Below are positions 26,450 to 39,100 of a DNA stretch of 64,000 nucleotides, in pieces (the first letter of the stretch is position 1; the number at the start of each line of letters is the position of its first letter). The notes under the pieces are model-generated. The model worked only from the letters and a program-made list of their open reading frames with translations, had not been told where the DNA came from and made no database searches. The DNA comes from Gaiellasilicea sp963791905. Its GTDB lineage: Bacteria; Actinomycetota; Thermoleophilia; Gaiellales; Gaiellaceae. The stretch is taken from contig CAWBTX010000005.1 of the NCBI GenBank assembly GCA_963791905.1, positions 434,001-498,000 of the forward strand, given 5' to 3'. The translations under genes and the position numbers were made by a program.

Positions 26450-29400
26450 GTGAGCGAGCCTCGCGACCTTCTGATTGAGGCGCTGGGTTCCGCACCCGCC
26501 GAACCCGCAGAGCGCAAGCTGGCGGCGGGCATCGAGGCGACGGCGTACTGGACGTTCGCACCGAACCTCGAGATCGTCCTCGCCGCGCCGAGCGCTGCCG
26601 CCGGAAGGCCAGGCTATCGCCGCATGGACGAAGCGGCTCAACAAACGCGCGATCCCGCTCGTGCTCCTGATCGACGCGGCCGGACGGCCAACTCATCGTC
26701 GGGCCGAGCGGAAAGCCGCCTCCGGTGGTGCGGCTCGACGCGCGGCTCGTCGTCGACGATCTTGCCGCCGCGCGCGAGCTCGACCCGCTCGACGTGCGCA
26801 AGCGGCTGCCGCTGCGTCTGGCAGCGCGTCCGCGGCGCTGGCGGGATGACCGGGCTCCGCAACGTCGGCCTCTTCTCGACGCACTACCTCCGCTCGCGGA
26901 CGCCGCGGCTCCCCGAGTGGCCGCAGCTCGGCGAGCAGGGCGGCGCGGCGCGCGGCGCGCGCTCGCTCGAGCGCGCCTGAAGGCGCTCGGCTTCGAGTCG
27001 GAGGAGCGCGGCGCAGGGCATCTACCTCCTGCGCACCGAGAACCGGCCGGCCGCGGCCGTGCTCTCGTATCCCGCCGAACCACGACTTCGACCGCGCGGC
27101 CGCCGGCGGCGAGTTGCCCGTCGCCGCATCTGCTGCGCGAGATGGAGGCGGCGGGCACGCGCTGGGGGATCCTCGTCAGCGGCGACGTCTGGCGGCTCTA
27201 CTCCGCCGAGCATCCCGCCCGGGCGACGAGCTTCGCGGAGCTCGATCTCGCGAGGCTCGGCGATCCCGCCTACTTCGCGGCGCTCTTCTCCGCCTCCGCG
27301 CTCGCGCCCGCCGGGCTCGCTGAGGCGATCGAGCGCGGCTCGCGCGACTTCGCCGTCGGCCTCGGCGACCGCCTGCGCGGGCGTGTCTACGAGCGGGTGG
27401 TGCCGGCGATCGTCGCGCGCGATCTCCACGAGCTGGAGCGCCTGGGCGAGCCGCCCGAGTCGCGCGCGGAGCTCGAGGGTGTGTACGAGGCGACGCTCGT
27501 CCTCCTCTACCGCCTGCTCTTCGTCCTCTACGCGGAGTCGCGCGAGTACCTGCCGGTCGAGGCGTCGGCGGGCTACAGGACCACTCGCTGCGCCGGCGAC
27601 TCGACGCGATCGTCGCCACCGTCGAGGCGGAGCGCGAGTTCGACGAGAACGCGCGCGACATCTGGAGCGACCTCGAGGAGACGTTCGGCGCGATCGCGCG
27701 CGGCCAGCGCGAGTGGGGCGTGCCCGCCTACAACGGCGGTCTCTTCCACGACGACCCGAAGACGCCGGCCGGCGCGATCCTCGCCCGCGTGCGCCCGACG
27801 AACGCCGGCCTCGGCCGGGCGCTCTACGAGCTCGCGGTCGACCGCGACGACGACGACACCGGCCGGATCGACTACTCCGACCTCGACATCCGCCACCTCG
27901 GCGACATGTACGAGGGGCTGCTCTCGTTCGAGGCCGACCGCGCCCGCGAGGATCTCGCCTACGACGCCGCCAAGGACGCGTACGTCCCAGCGGCCGAGGG
28001 CGACGACGTCGCGATCGCTGCGGGCACCGTCTATCTGCGAGGGCGCAGCGGCGGCCGGAAGGCGTCGGGGAGCTACTACACGCCGCAGATCGTCGTCCGC
28101 CACGTCGTCGAGGAGGCGCTCGTGCCCGTGCACGAGGAGCACCTCGCAGAGGTCGGCGGAGCGCGCGACGAGCGGCGACGAGGAGAAGGCGGCGCGGCTG
28201 CTCTGGGACTTCCGCGTCTGCGATCCGGCGATGGGAAGCGGCCATTTCCTCGTCGACGCGCTCGACGTGCTCACGGACCGGATCGCCGCCTTTCTCGCCG
28301 AGCGTCCGCTGGCGCCCGTACGAGCAGTGCTGAACCAGCTCCGCGAGACCGTGCAGGCGCAGGCGCGCGACCTGCCGGCCGGCGTGCTCGAGCAGATCCG
28401 CGACGTCGACCTGCTCAAGCGCGTCGTCCTCAAGCGCTCGATCTACGGCGTCGACCTGAACCCGATGGCGGTCGAGCTGGCGAAGCTCGGCACTCTGGCT
28501 CGACGCGTTCGTGCCCGGGCTGCCGCTCTCCTATCTCGACCACAACCTGCGCCGCGGGAACAGCCTCGTCGGCGTCGTCGGCGACGAGGTGCTGACGTCG
28601 CTGCGGCCCGACGCGGCGACGCTCGAGGGCGACTGGATCGCCGAGCAGCTCGCCGCGGCCGTCGAGCAGGCCAAGCTCGCGGTCGAGCGGGTCGAGCTCG
28701 GCTCGAGGACGTGGAGGCGGCCCGCGAAGCGGAGCTCCAGCGCCGCGAGGCGACGAGCGTGCTCACGCGCGTCTACGACCGTTGGACTGCAGAGAGCTTC
28801 GGCATCCCCGGCGCGCGGGGGCGGATCGCGCAGCTCGACACGCTCGAGGCCGAGGCCGACGCGCGCGAAGCGGCGCGAGATCGCGGAGGAGCAGGCGTTC
28901 TTCCACTGGCCGCTCGAGTTGCCCGAGGTCTTCCAGCGCGACCGGCCCGGCTTCGACGTCGTGCTCGCGAATCCGCCCTGGGACAAGCTCAAGGTCGAGA
29001 GGCACGACTTCTTTCAGTGCTGCATTCCGGGGCTGAAGTTCGTCAGCTCGGCGGCAGGAGCGCGAGCGGCTGATCGAGGCGCTGCGCGCAGCCGACGGTG
29101 CATGAGCGCTACGAAGCGGAGATCCGCCGGGTTGACCGGCTTGAAGCCGTACTTCGCTGCGAGCGGAGGCAACTACCGCCTGCACGGCGGCGGCGATCCC
29201 GATCTCTTCAAGGCGTTCGCCGAGCGGTTCATGCGACTCGTCCGGATCGCGTGGCGCGCTCGGATGCGTGCTGCCGCGGCAGCTCTCTCGGTGGCGCAGG
29301 GCTCGAAGCAGCTGCGGCGCGAATTCTTCACGCGCTGGACGATCCAGTCGGTTGATGTGCTCTGGAACCGGCGTGTCTGGGCGTTCCCGAGCGTTCCACC

Positions 29401-30396
29401 GGACGCGGATGACGCCTGCTCGCCGCGCGTAAGCAGCCGCCGGCGCCGATGCGGTGATCCCGAGCGCCGGGCCGCTCGAGCGACGCAGAGCGCATTCGCT
29501 CGCGCGCGCGAGCTGCGCGATCCGCTACCAGCTCGCCGACCTCGCGAGCGTGGTCGCCGATCGCTCGAGCTGCCCTCGCTGCCCGACGCGGCCGCGCGGC
29601 CAGGTGTTCCGGCGATGATGCGCCACCCGCGCTTCGACGACGACAGCCGGCCTGGCGCGCCGTGCCGTACACGGAACTCACGCGACCGGCGACCGCGATC
29701 TCTACAACGAGGACGGCGACGGCTGGCCGTCTGGAAGGGAGCGACCTTCGATCGCTACCGGCCGGACATCGCTCCCCCGTAGCGGATCTGAGCTGGCGCT
29801 GAGCGCTCAGAAGCGCGTGCGCTCGCAGCTCGGCATCGCTGAGAGATGCCGACCGTGACGCATCCTCCTCGACTGTCGAATCGTCTTTCGCGATGTCGAA
29901 CGAGCACACGAACCGGCGGACCATGATTGCGTGCCTCGCGCCCCGCGAGATTTTCGCCATCCACGACGCACCACAGCTCGTCTGGCGCAAGTGGGGATCG
30001 AACGAGACTCGGCTCGGCGCTTCTCGGCGTTCTCAATAGCTGCCTTCGATTGGCTGGTTCGCCGGCGGGTCGAGACACATGTGACCTTCGGAATCCTCAA
30101 CTCGCTGCCGATTCCCGAGATCCCGCGACCGCGTCGCCGAGCTCGCAGGGCGGCTCTCCTGCGTGGACGAGCGTACGCCGACTTCGCCGCACGTGTCGGG
30201 CGTCGACTGGGGACCGCTACCGACCGACGAGCGAGCCGAGCTCGAGGCCGAGATCGACGCTCTCGTCGCGCATGCGTACGGGCTAACGCGCGAGCAGCTC
30301 GAGGTCGTCTTCGCCGACTTCGTGGAGGCTGCCGTGCCCGACGCCTATCGCGAGCGCGTGCGCGCTCACTACGACGCCGCCGTGGTCGCCGCGTGA
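26450..30396 (+). pseudogene. Eco57I-type DNA methyltransferase (frameshifted)
   Basis: A protein of about 1310 residues in pieces, resembling large type IIG/BREX-like adenine methyltransferases. The N-terminal portion (VSEPRDLLIEALG, then LRNVGLFSTHYL) is followed by a helical region; motif I DPAMGSGHF is at 28222-28248; motif IV NPPW is at 28970-28981; a C-terminal specificity part contains THVTFGILNSLPIPEIPRP and ends in a helical domain. About ten indels separate the frames. The GTG start lies 17 bases after the EVE-like gene, and the stop overlaps the helicase start (GTGA). It would protect host DNA while its partners attack foreign DNA. No restriction nuclease motif was identified in it. 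Confidence 0.75.
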
Positions 30397-33300
30397 AGAC
30401 GAGACCGGAGTTCATCGACAACCGGGAGGAGCGGACGCTCGCCAACGCGCTGCGGAGGCTCGCCGGCGATCCTGGCTACGCGCAGTCCGAGCTGGACGTT
30501 GCGAGCGGCTACTTCAACCTCGCGGGCTTTCTCGAGGCGCGTCCGTCGTGGAGTCGCGCCCGCCTTCCGGCTGCTGCTCGGCGCTGAACCGGAGGCGCCG
30601 CTCGCTGCCGCGCCGCAGGCCGACGGCGGCCGATCGGGCTCGACTCGCGCCAGGGCCTCGCCGACCTCGAGCGCCAGCTCGACGCCGAGCGCGACCGGCT
30701 GCCGTTCTCGCGTCAGACGGCCGAGCAGGTGCTACGGCTCGCCGACGTCCTGCGACGGGACGAGGTCGCTGTCCGCCGCTACCTCCAGCGCTTCCTGCAC
30801 GGGAAGGCGTACATCTTCCGCGGCGGCGTCGTCATCGCCGGCTCGGCGAACTTCACCTACGGCGGGCTCGTGCACAACCGCGAGCTTGCGCTCGCGCAGT
30901 ACCAGCCGAACGTCGTCGAGATGGCCGAGACGTGGTTCGACGAGCTCTGGGAGGAGGGCGAGGACTATCGCGAACGGTTGATCGAGATCCTCACGGCGCG
31001 CGAGCAGCAGACCTGGACGCCGCACGACGTGTATCTGCGCGCGCTGCTCGAGCTCTACGGTGACGAGCTCGAGCTGCTGCGGGACGACGAGGAGGCGAGG
31101 TTCACGCCCGGCCAGCCGGGCGGGATGACGCTCACAGACTTCCAGCGGCACGGCTTCGACGGGCGCTGCGGGTGCTCGAGCGCTTCGACGGCGTGCTCGT
31201 CGGCGACGGCGTCGGGCTTGGCAAGTCGTACATCGGCTCGAGCTGCTCGACCACTACGTGAAGCGGGAGAAGGTGCACGCGCTCGTCGTCGTGCCGGCGG
31301 CGCTCCGCGACTCGTTCTGGCAGCGGCACCTCGAGCAGCAGCGGATCGCGGCGCGCGTCATCAGCTATCAGCAGCTGGCGACCGACGAGCAGCTCGGCGG
31401 CGACAAGGACGTGCTGAAGCTCGACAAGGACTTCTACCGCTTCGTGCTGGTGGACGAGGCGCACGCGTTCCGGAATCCCGACACCGATCAGTACCGGGCG
31501 CTGTCTCGTCTGATGGGCGGGAGCCGCAAGAAGCTGGCTTGATGACGGCGACGCCGGTGAACAACTCGATCCGCGACCTCTACCACCAGCTGATGCTGTT
31601 CGCGCGGCACACGGCCCACTTCGCGTCGCTGGGGATCCCGGATCTGAACGCCTACTTCCGGGCAGCCGAGAGGGCGGCTGCGCACGGCGACTCGGCGAGC
31701 GCGATGTTCAAGCTGATCGACGCGACGAGCGTCCGCCGCACGCGCCGCTTCATCCAGAAGCACTACCCGAATGCGCAGATCGACGGGCAAGCCGATCGCG
31801 TTTCCCGAGGCGAAGCTGAAGACAACGCGCTACGACCTCGACGACGCCTATCCCGGCCTGTTCGCGCAGCGTCGCCGTCGAGATCGACGAGAAGCTCTCG
31901 CTCGCGCGCTACCGGCCGGACGACTACCGGCTCGACGGCGTCGGAGGACAGGCGGGCGCAGACGATCGCCGGCCTCCTGCGCACCGGCCTGCTGAAGCGA
32001 TTCGAGTCGAGCGTGCACGCGTTCCGGCTAACGGTCGAGAAGCTGATCGACGATCACGAAGCCTTCCTGGTCGCGCTCGACTCAGGTCGGGTGCTCTTCC
32101 CGGCTCGAGCGCTCGCGCGGCTCGGAGGCGGAAGACCCGGCCGAGCTCGTCGACGAGCTCGGGCTCGACGCGATGCCGGCGAGCGAGTACGGGCCGAGGA
32201 GCTCCGCGCGGCGATCGTCGGCGACTCGCGCTCCTCCGCGGGCTCCGCGAGCGGTGGCGGGCGCGACGATCGACGACGATCCGAAGCTCGAGGCGCTCGC
32301 GGTGCTCCTGCGCGAGACGCTCGGGCCGGAGAAGGCGATCGTCTTCACCTACTACGCGGACACCGCCGACTGGATCGCGCAGGCGCTCGACGCGGATCCG
32401 GCGCGCTTCGGCAGTCGCCGCCACGTCGTGGTGACGGGAACCAGAACGAGAACGCAGCGGAGCGGCTTCGGCGCGTCCACGAGTTCTCGACCGAAGACCA
32501 CGCTCGAGGAGGCGGGCTCGGAGGAGGTCGCGCCGAGGACGAGAAGGACCTGCTCATCGCGACCGACGTGCTCTCCGAGGGCCAGAACCTCCAGCAGGCG
32601 CGCTACATCGTCAACTACGACATGCCGTGGAACCCGATGCGGCTCGTGCAGCGCAACGGCCGGATCGACCGGCTGGGAGCCCGTTTGCCGGGCAGGAGAT
32701 CTACCTCTACAACCTGTTCCCCGAGGGCGAGCTCGACGGGATCCTAACCTCTACGACCGGCTGCTGCGGAAGATCGGCCACGCGAACATCAGCGTCGGGA
32801 TGGAGGCGCCGGTGTTCGAGGACGCCGCGGCGGTCGAGCGCAACTTCGCCGAGTGCGGAGCAGATCGAGGGCGTCGCGGCCGAGGACGACGGCGATCCTC
32901 GAGCAGGCCGAGGCGCGGCTCGACGCCTTCTCGGGCGAGGAGTTCCGGATGGACCTCCGCACCGCGCTCGCGGCTGAGCGGCTGCGCGAGCTGCGCGCGA
33001 TGCCGCACGGCGCCGGCAGCGGCTTCCGGAACGAGGTGCTACCGGAGGGAGCCGGTCGGCGTCTTCTTCGGCGCGCGGGTGCTGCTCGGCGCGCGGCTCG
33101 AGCCCTCGAGCGAACGACGAGCGGGCGTGGCGCTACGTCGATCTCGCCGACACTGACGAACCGCTTCGCGACGAGCTCGAGATCCTGCGCCGGATCCGCT
33201 GCGACGCCGGCGACGCCGCGAGAGCTGCCCGACGGGATCGCTCCGACGCTGTACGAGCTATGGGAGCCGTGCAGGGAGAGATCCTCGACGAGTACGCGGA

Positions 33301-33654
33301 GCAGCTCGACCCCGCTCAGGCGGGGATCGTATCCCGGCAAGCCAGGAGTGGGCGATCGAGCTGCTCGCGTCGTCGGACGCTCTGCTCGCCGGCCGCGGAC
33401 ATGCGGCGTCGGTCGCCGCGAGAAGCGCGCTAAGGCGTTGTCGGTCCCGCGAAGCCCGCTCGTCATGCGCCGGCTGTCGGCTCTACGCAAGGATCTCAGT
33501 TCCGGGGACACAACGCAGCTCGCCGCGGCGCTCGGCGTGCTTCGCGTCGTCGCCGAGGAAGGGCTGCGCGCTCCCGAGCCCGAGGAAACGCGCTTGCCCT
33601 CCCTGACGCCGGACAGGATTCGGCTCGATCTGCTACCAGGTCATCCATCGCTAG
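30393..33654 (+). pseudogene. PLD-nuclease/SNF2-helicase fusion (frameshifted)
   Basis: A protein of about 1087 residues in pieces. The N-terminal third is phospholipase-D-like, with the HGKAYIF...GSANFT active-site signature at about 30798-30860. It is followed by an SNF2-type helicase: VLVGDGVGLGKSY near 31197-31230 (motif I), VDEAHAFRNP near 31450 (motif II), LMTATPVNNS (motif III), and LIATDVLSEGQNLQQ with VQRNGRIDRLG (motifs V-VI). It starts inside the methyltransferase stop codon and ends seven bases before the DUF262 gene. The combination suggests an ATP-driven DNA translocating nuclease paired with the methyltransferase. At least twelve indels; no motif residue is lost. Confidence 0.75.
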
Positions 33655-33661
33655 GAGGCAC

Positions 33662-35361
33662 GTGGAGACATTTAAGGTCCATCCCCATTCGTTGAACTGG
33701 CTCCTCAAGACAATCCACGAGGGGCAGCTCGCGCTGCCGGACTTCCAGCGTGACTTCGTCTGGGACGCGCGCGCAACGGAAGCTTTGATCGAATCGATCT
33801 CAGCCGAGTTCCCCGCGGGCAGCCTCCTGTTCATGCCGTACCGCGATAAGACGTTCAAGCCGCGAGCCGTGCAGAACGCGCCGGAACTGAGCGGGAACCC
33901 CGCGAAGCTCATCCTCGACGGTCAACAGCGGCTTACGTCCCTGTACCAGGCATTCTTCGGTGTCGGCGAGTCGCGCTACTTCATCGAGCCTTCAGACGCT
34001 CGTGGACAGTGGAGACCTCGAGGAAGCGGTGTTCTACCGGCATCACAAACGTGTTGGCGCTTACCGGGAGCTGAAGCAGCAGGCCGACCGACTCGTTCTC
34101 CCACTCGGCGTGATCTTCGGCGCTCACGGGGGCTTCGACGCGTGGCTTGACGAGGTGATGGACCTGCGTGCCGAGCAGGGGGATGAGCGGCGCGAGCTCA
34201 AGGCCCGGTTACGTGCGGCTTACGAGGCACACGTGAAGACAATCGAGACGTACCAGTTTCCAGTCGTAGAGCTGGGCCACCAGACCCCGCTCGAGGCGGT
34301 CTACTCGATTTTCGAGACGCTGAATCGGACCGGCGTTCGGCTCACGGTGTTCGAGCTGCTCGCGGCGCGGTTCTACGCGCAGGATCTCAACCTGTCGCGA
34401 GCTCTGGGAGTCGACGCTCGAGACGTTCCCACTAGTCGGAGACTACGGCGTCGACCCGTACTACATCCTGAAGTCGATCGCTCTCCGGAAGTCGGGGTCA
34501 AAGAAGCGTGGTGACATCCTTACGCCTCGATCGCGACGACGTCGAGGAGCACTGGACGAGCGTCTGCACCGGCTATGAGGAAGTCGCTGCGGATGCTGCG
34601 TGATGAGTGCGGCGTTCTCACGCCCAAGTGGATGCCGTACCAGTATCTGCTCGTCGCCATGGGCGCTTGTTGGAACGAGGCTGTCGCAGTTCCGGGACCC
34701 GCCGCGCGGGGCGAACCGTCAGCGATTCCAGCGCTGGTTCTGGTGCAGCTCGTTCTCTCAGACCTACGAGTCCGCTGCGAACTCGCAGGCCGTGCGCGAC
34801 TTCGGTGAGCTCCGGCGATGGACTGAAGGCGGCGAGGCGCCGCAGCCGGTCCGTGATTTTTCTTTTGATCCAAGTCGCCTAGCCGACATCACGCCGAAGC
34901 AGCAGTCGATCTACCGAGCGGGCATGGCGTTGATCCTGAGGAATGGTGCCCTCGACTTTCATCGTGGCCGGGTCTTGACGCCGGCGAGCATCGCGGCCGA
35001 AGACGTCGACGACCACCACATCTTCCCGCAGGCGCATCTCCGGGATGCCGGGCTTGGGGGCGCAACCGTCGACTGTGTGCTCAACCGGACCATGATCGAC
35101 GCGACCACGAACAGACGCATCGGTCGGCGTCCACCGAGCGACTACCTCACGGAGGTCCAGGCACGAGCTCGAAAAGGCCTCCGTGGGCCATCTTCTCCCG
35201 CAGATCCTCGACTCCCACTTGCTGCCAGATGCCGCTGAAAGCCCTCTTCGTCGCGATGACTTCCAAGGCTTCCTGTCGTGGCGCCAAGCGCGTCTGGCAC
35301 GCTCGATTCGCGAGGTAACGGGAGCGCTCGCTCCGCGCATGAGCAAGAAGAGGTCGCATGA
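33662..35361 (+). pseudogene. DUF262/DUF1524 (GmrSD-like) nuclease (frameshifted)
   Basis: A protein of about 565 residues when repaired. The N-terminal DUF262 part has LPDFQRDFVWD and LILDGQQRLTSLYQ (ParB/Srx-like nucleotide-binding fold). The C-terminal DUF1524 HNH nuclease is seen as DDHHIFPQAHL at about 35005-35040, with NRTMIDATTNRRIG after it. This is the layout of GmrSD-type type IV restriction enzymes, which cut modified phage DNA. AGGAGG precedes the GTG start. The reading frame that ends in HEQEEVA overlaps the next ATG by four bases. About five indels. Confidence 0.78.
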
Positions 35362-35771
35362 GTGCGTGGCTGAAGGTGATCGGAACGAGCAAGTGGCCGC
35401 TGCGCGACGACTGGGGGAGCCACGCACCGCCACTGCTACGGTCGGCCTCGTTCGCGAAGAAACCTGGCACCGGCTCGTTCGTGCGTGGAGATGACTTCGT
35501 CTACTACGCGCTCCGCGGCGACATCAGCAGGGTTGTGGCCCTTGGGAAAGTGATTGGCGATCACCGCTTCGACCCGTCGCGTGTAGACGATCCCGGTTGG
35601 CCGTGGCTCGCGGACGTCGAGATCCTCGCGAAGAGGGATCGGATCCATGATGGTTTTGCGCTCGACTTGCTGGACGTGGATCGGACACTGCGACGGTCCG
35701 TGACACAGAAGTCTCACATTCTCCTTCGTCCCGCTGAATTCGACCGGGCACGGGCTCTCTTCGGCGTTTGA
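35358..35771 (+). CDS. EVE-like domain protein
   Basis: An intact 137-residue protein of the EVE/PUA-like fold. It opens with SAWLKVIGTSKWPL, continues with RGDDFVYYALRGDISRVVALGKV, and ends with the family-typical SVTQKSHILLRPAEFDRA. EVE domains read modified or unusual bases and accompany restriction systems. The ATG overlaps the stop of the DUF262 nuclease gene, so it belongs to the same operon and may guide or regulate that nuclease (inference). It is the second EVE-like gene in the operon and the first undamaged gene after the indel-rich stretch. Confidence 0.72.
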   Translation: MSAWLKVIGTSKWPLRDDWGSHAPPLLRSASFAKKPGTGSFVRGDDFVYYALRGDISRVVALGKVIGDHRFDPSRVDDPGWPWLADVEILAKRDRIHDGFALDLLDVDRTLRRSVTQKSHILLRPAEFDRARALFGV

Positions 35772-35824
35772 GTTGGCACATCTGTGGCACAGTTCTGTGA
35801 CGGCTTCGCGGGCATCGTTAAGGC

Positions 35825-36055
35825 GTGACCCCGGGACGGCCGCCGACAATCACGCAGGTGTTCGCGCTTGCGGCTGCTCTTTGCGCTCGGCTCGCCGAGC
35901 CGTTCCCGGAGAATCGCGCCCAGGCGGCCGAGCTTCTCGACCGGTTGAGGAGCGATCGGTTGTCTCTCGGCGCCAGCGTTGAGAGGGACACGTTCACGGC
36001 TCGCGAGGCGACGGCCCCACGCGAGGCTCATGGGCCGCTCGAAGAAAGGCGTTGA
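35825..36055 (+). CDS. Small hypothetical protein (76 residues)
   Basis: Not recognised. The N-terminal half is helical (TITQVFALAAALCARLAEP, then QAAELLDRLRSD) and the C-terminal half is charged. The GTG follows CATCGT by six bases, a weak match to the -10 pattern seen elsewhere in the window. It is transcribed with the defence-like genes, 53 bases after the EVE-like gene. Confidence 0.45.
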   Translation: MTPGRPPTITQVFALAAALCARLAEPFPENRAQAAELLDRLRSDRLSLGASVERDTFTAREATAPREAHGPLEERR

Positions 36056-36167
36056 CCTCGGTCGAACTGCGTCCACCGCTGGGCCGCCTTAGCGGTGCAA
36101 CCGGCGAGCGCATCTGGTCGTGCCACAATCCGTAAGCTCTACAGACTCGCGAGCCGACTTCCACGGT

Positions 36168-39100
36168 ATGCGCCTCCGCGACGACCGTCTGCATCTTTCG
36201 CCGTCCGACGTCACGGCCTTTCTCGCCTGCGAGCACCTGACGACGCTCTCGCTTCGCGCACGCCCGCGGGGAGATCGACAAGCCCGAGGTCGAGAACGAG
36301 CAGGCCGAGCTGATCTTTCGCAAGGGGCTCGAGCACGAGCGGGCCTACCTCGAGCACCTGCGCGCCGAGGGGAACACGATCGCAGAGGTCGAGCTCGACG
36401 ACCTCGACTGGGAGGCCGCGCAGGAGCGCACCGTCGAGGCTATGCACGCACGGCGTCGACGTCGTCTACCAGGGCGTGTTCGTGCACGACGGCTGGCGCG
36501 GGGTTGCGGACTTTCTCCTCCGCCAGCCGGACGGCACGTACGAGGTGCTCGACACGAAGCTCGCGCGGACGGCGAAGCCGGCGTACATCCTCCAGCTCCT
36601 CTTCTACAACGAGCAGCTCGCGCGCATTCAGGGCCACGAGCCCGAGCACATCCACGTCCTGCTCGGCAACGGCGAGCAGAAGTCCTTCCGTCCGCAGGAG
36701 TTCGCTGCGTACTACCGGCGGGTTCGCTCGCGGCTCGAGGCGTTCGTCGCCGAGCCGCGGCCGACCGAGCCGTACCCCGTCGACCACTGCGGGATCTGCG
36801 ACTTCAAGCCGGTGTGCGACGCGCACTGGGACGCCGTCGACCACCTGAGCCGCGTCGCAGGGGTCTACCGGACGCAGATCGACAAGCTCGCCGCGGCCGG
36901 GATCACGACGCTCGCGCAGCTCGGGCGCGCGCCCGCAGGAGCCCGTCCCCGCCGGCATCAACCCCGACACCTGGGCGAAGAACCGCGAGCAGGCCGAGCT
37001 TCAGCTCTACCGCCGCGAGCACGGCGTCGACGTCTACCGCCTCCTGCAGCCGCAGCCCGAGGCCGGCCTCGCGCTCCTGCCCGACCCCTCGCCGGGCGAC
37101 CTCTTCTTCGACTTCGAGGGCAACCCGTTCTGGGACGCGCAGGGCTCGCTCGAGTACCTCTGGGGGATCCTCGACGTCGACGGCAACTTCACGCCGCTGC
37201 ACGCGCACGACCACGCGACGGAGCGGATCGCGTTCGAGACCTTCGTCGACCTCGTCCACGAGCGGCTCGAGCGCCATCCCGAGATGCACGTCTACCACTA
37301 CGCCGCGTACGAGATCACCGCGCTCAAGCGCCTCATGGGGCGGTACGGGACGCGCGAGCGCGAGCTCGACGACCTGCTCCGCCGCGACGTCTTCGTCGAC
37401 CTGCTCCGCGTCGTCCGCAACGGGCTCCGCGCCTCGCGGCCGGGCTACGGGCTGAAGGAGATGGAGGCGTTTCTCGACTTCGAGCGCCAGGCGGAGGTGA
37501 AGGACGGCGGCACCTCGATCGTCATCTTCGAGCAGTGGATGCAGACCGGCGAGCAGGCGCTCCTCGACCAGATCGACGCGTACAACCGCGAGGACTGCAT
37601 CGCGACGCGGCTCCTCCGCGACTGGCTGCTCGAGCGGCGGGCGGAGGCGCTCGAGCGCTTCGGCCCGTTCCCGCTGCCGGAGCCCGTCGAGTCGAAGCCG
37701 ATCACCGAGGTGAAGGCCGAACGCGAGGAGCTCCGCACGCAACTGCTCGACGCGGGCGAGGAGCTCGCCGCGCAGCTCCTCGATTACCACGACCGGGAGC
37801 GCAAGCCGGTCTGGTGGGCGTTCTTCGACCGGCTCGAGATGACGCCCACGGAGCTCGTCGAGGACGCGGAGTCGATCGGCCAGCTCGAGCCGACGGGCGA
37901 GCATTGGCCCGAGAAGCAGTCGGTCGCCCACGTGTTCACCTTCCCGGCGCAGGAGCACAAGCTGAAGTTGGGGAAGGGGCCTGCCGATCCCGAGACGAGG
38001 AAGGGCGCCGGCGAGATCCTCGAGCTCGACCGCGAGGAGCGCCGCCTCGTGCTGAAGCGGGGTCCGAGCCTGAAGGACGTGCCGTTGCCGGAGGCGCTGA
38101 TCCCCGGCGATCCGTACCGGACGCCGGAGCAGGAGGCGGCGCTGATGCGGCTCGGGCGCTCGCTGCTCGCGGGCGACCGGCAGTACGCCGGCGCTCGAGT
38201 CCGTCCTCCGGCGCGAGCCGTTCGACCGACCGATCCAGACCTCCGACCTCGAGCAGATGAAGGAGCTCGTGCTCTCGCTCGACGGCCGTCACCTCGTCAT
38301 CCAGGGGCCGCCGGGCTCGGGCAAGACGTGGACGTCCGGGCGGCTGATCGCGCACCTGCTCGCGAACGGCAAGACGGTGGGCGTCGCCTCGACGAGCCAC
38401 AAGGCGATCCACAACCTGCTCGACGCCGTCGTCGAGGCGGCGGGCGAGCTCGGGATCGCGTTCGACGGGCGCAAGAAGGCGAGCGCCGGCAACCCGGAGT
38501 CGTACTACTCGAATGAGCCGATTCAGGACGTCGGGGACGCCGACGAATGTCTCGGCGCCGACCTCGCGGCCGGCACGGCGTGGCTCTTCGCCCGCGAGAA
38601 CCAGCAGGTCGACTACCTCTTCATCGACGAGGCCGGCCAGGTGTCGCTCGCCGACGCGCTCGCGATGGGGACAGCAGCGCGCAACCTAATACTCGTCGGC
38701 GATCCGCAGCAGCTCGACCAGGTGATCCAGGGAACGCACCCGTCGGGCAGCGGCGCGTCGGTGCTACGCCATCTGCTCGGCGACGAGGCGACAGTGCCTC
38801 CCGACCGCGGGCTGTTCCTCGAGCGCACGTACCGCCTGCACCCCGATGTGTGCGCCTACATCTCGGAGGAGTACTACGAGGGACGGCTCGAGCCGGCGGA
38901 GGTCGCGCGGGGACGGACGACACCGCTCGGCACCGGTCTGCGGTACGTCGCCGTCGAGCACGATGGGCGGCGGCAGGAGTCGGCAGAGGAGGTCGAGGCC
39001 GTGCGCGGCGTGGTCGACGAGCTACGCGCCGCCGGAGTGACGGACCTGATGGTGGTCGCCCCTTACAACGCGCAGGTGAACGCGCTGCAGGAGGCGCTGC

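Noticed and set aside
26450..35361. DISARM or BREX identity for the island
   Set aside because: No drmA/drmB, and no BrxA/BrxB/BrxC/PglZ/BrxL-type genes are visible; only the methyltransferase, helicase and PLD themes are shared.
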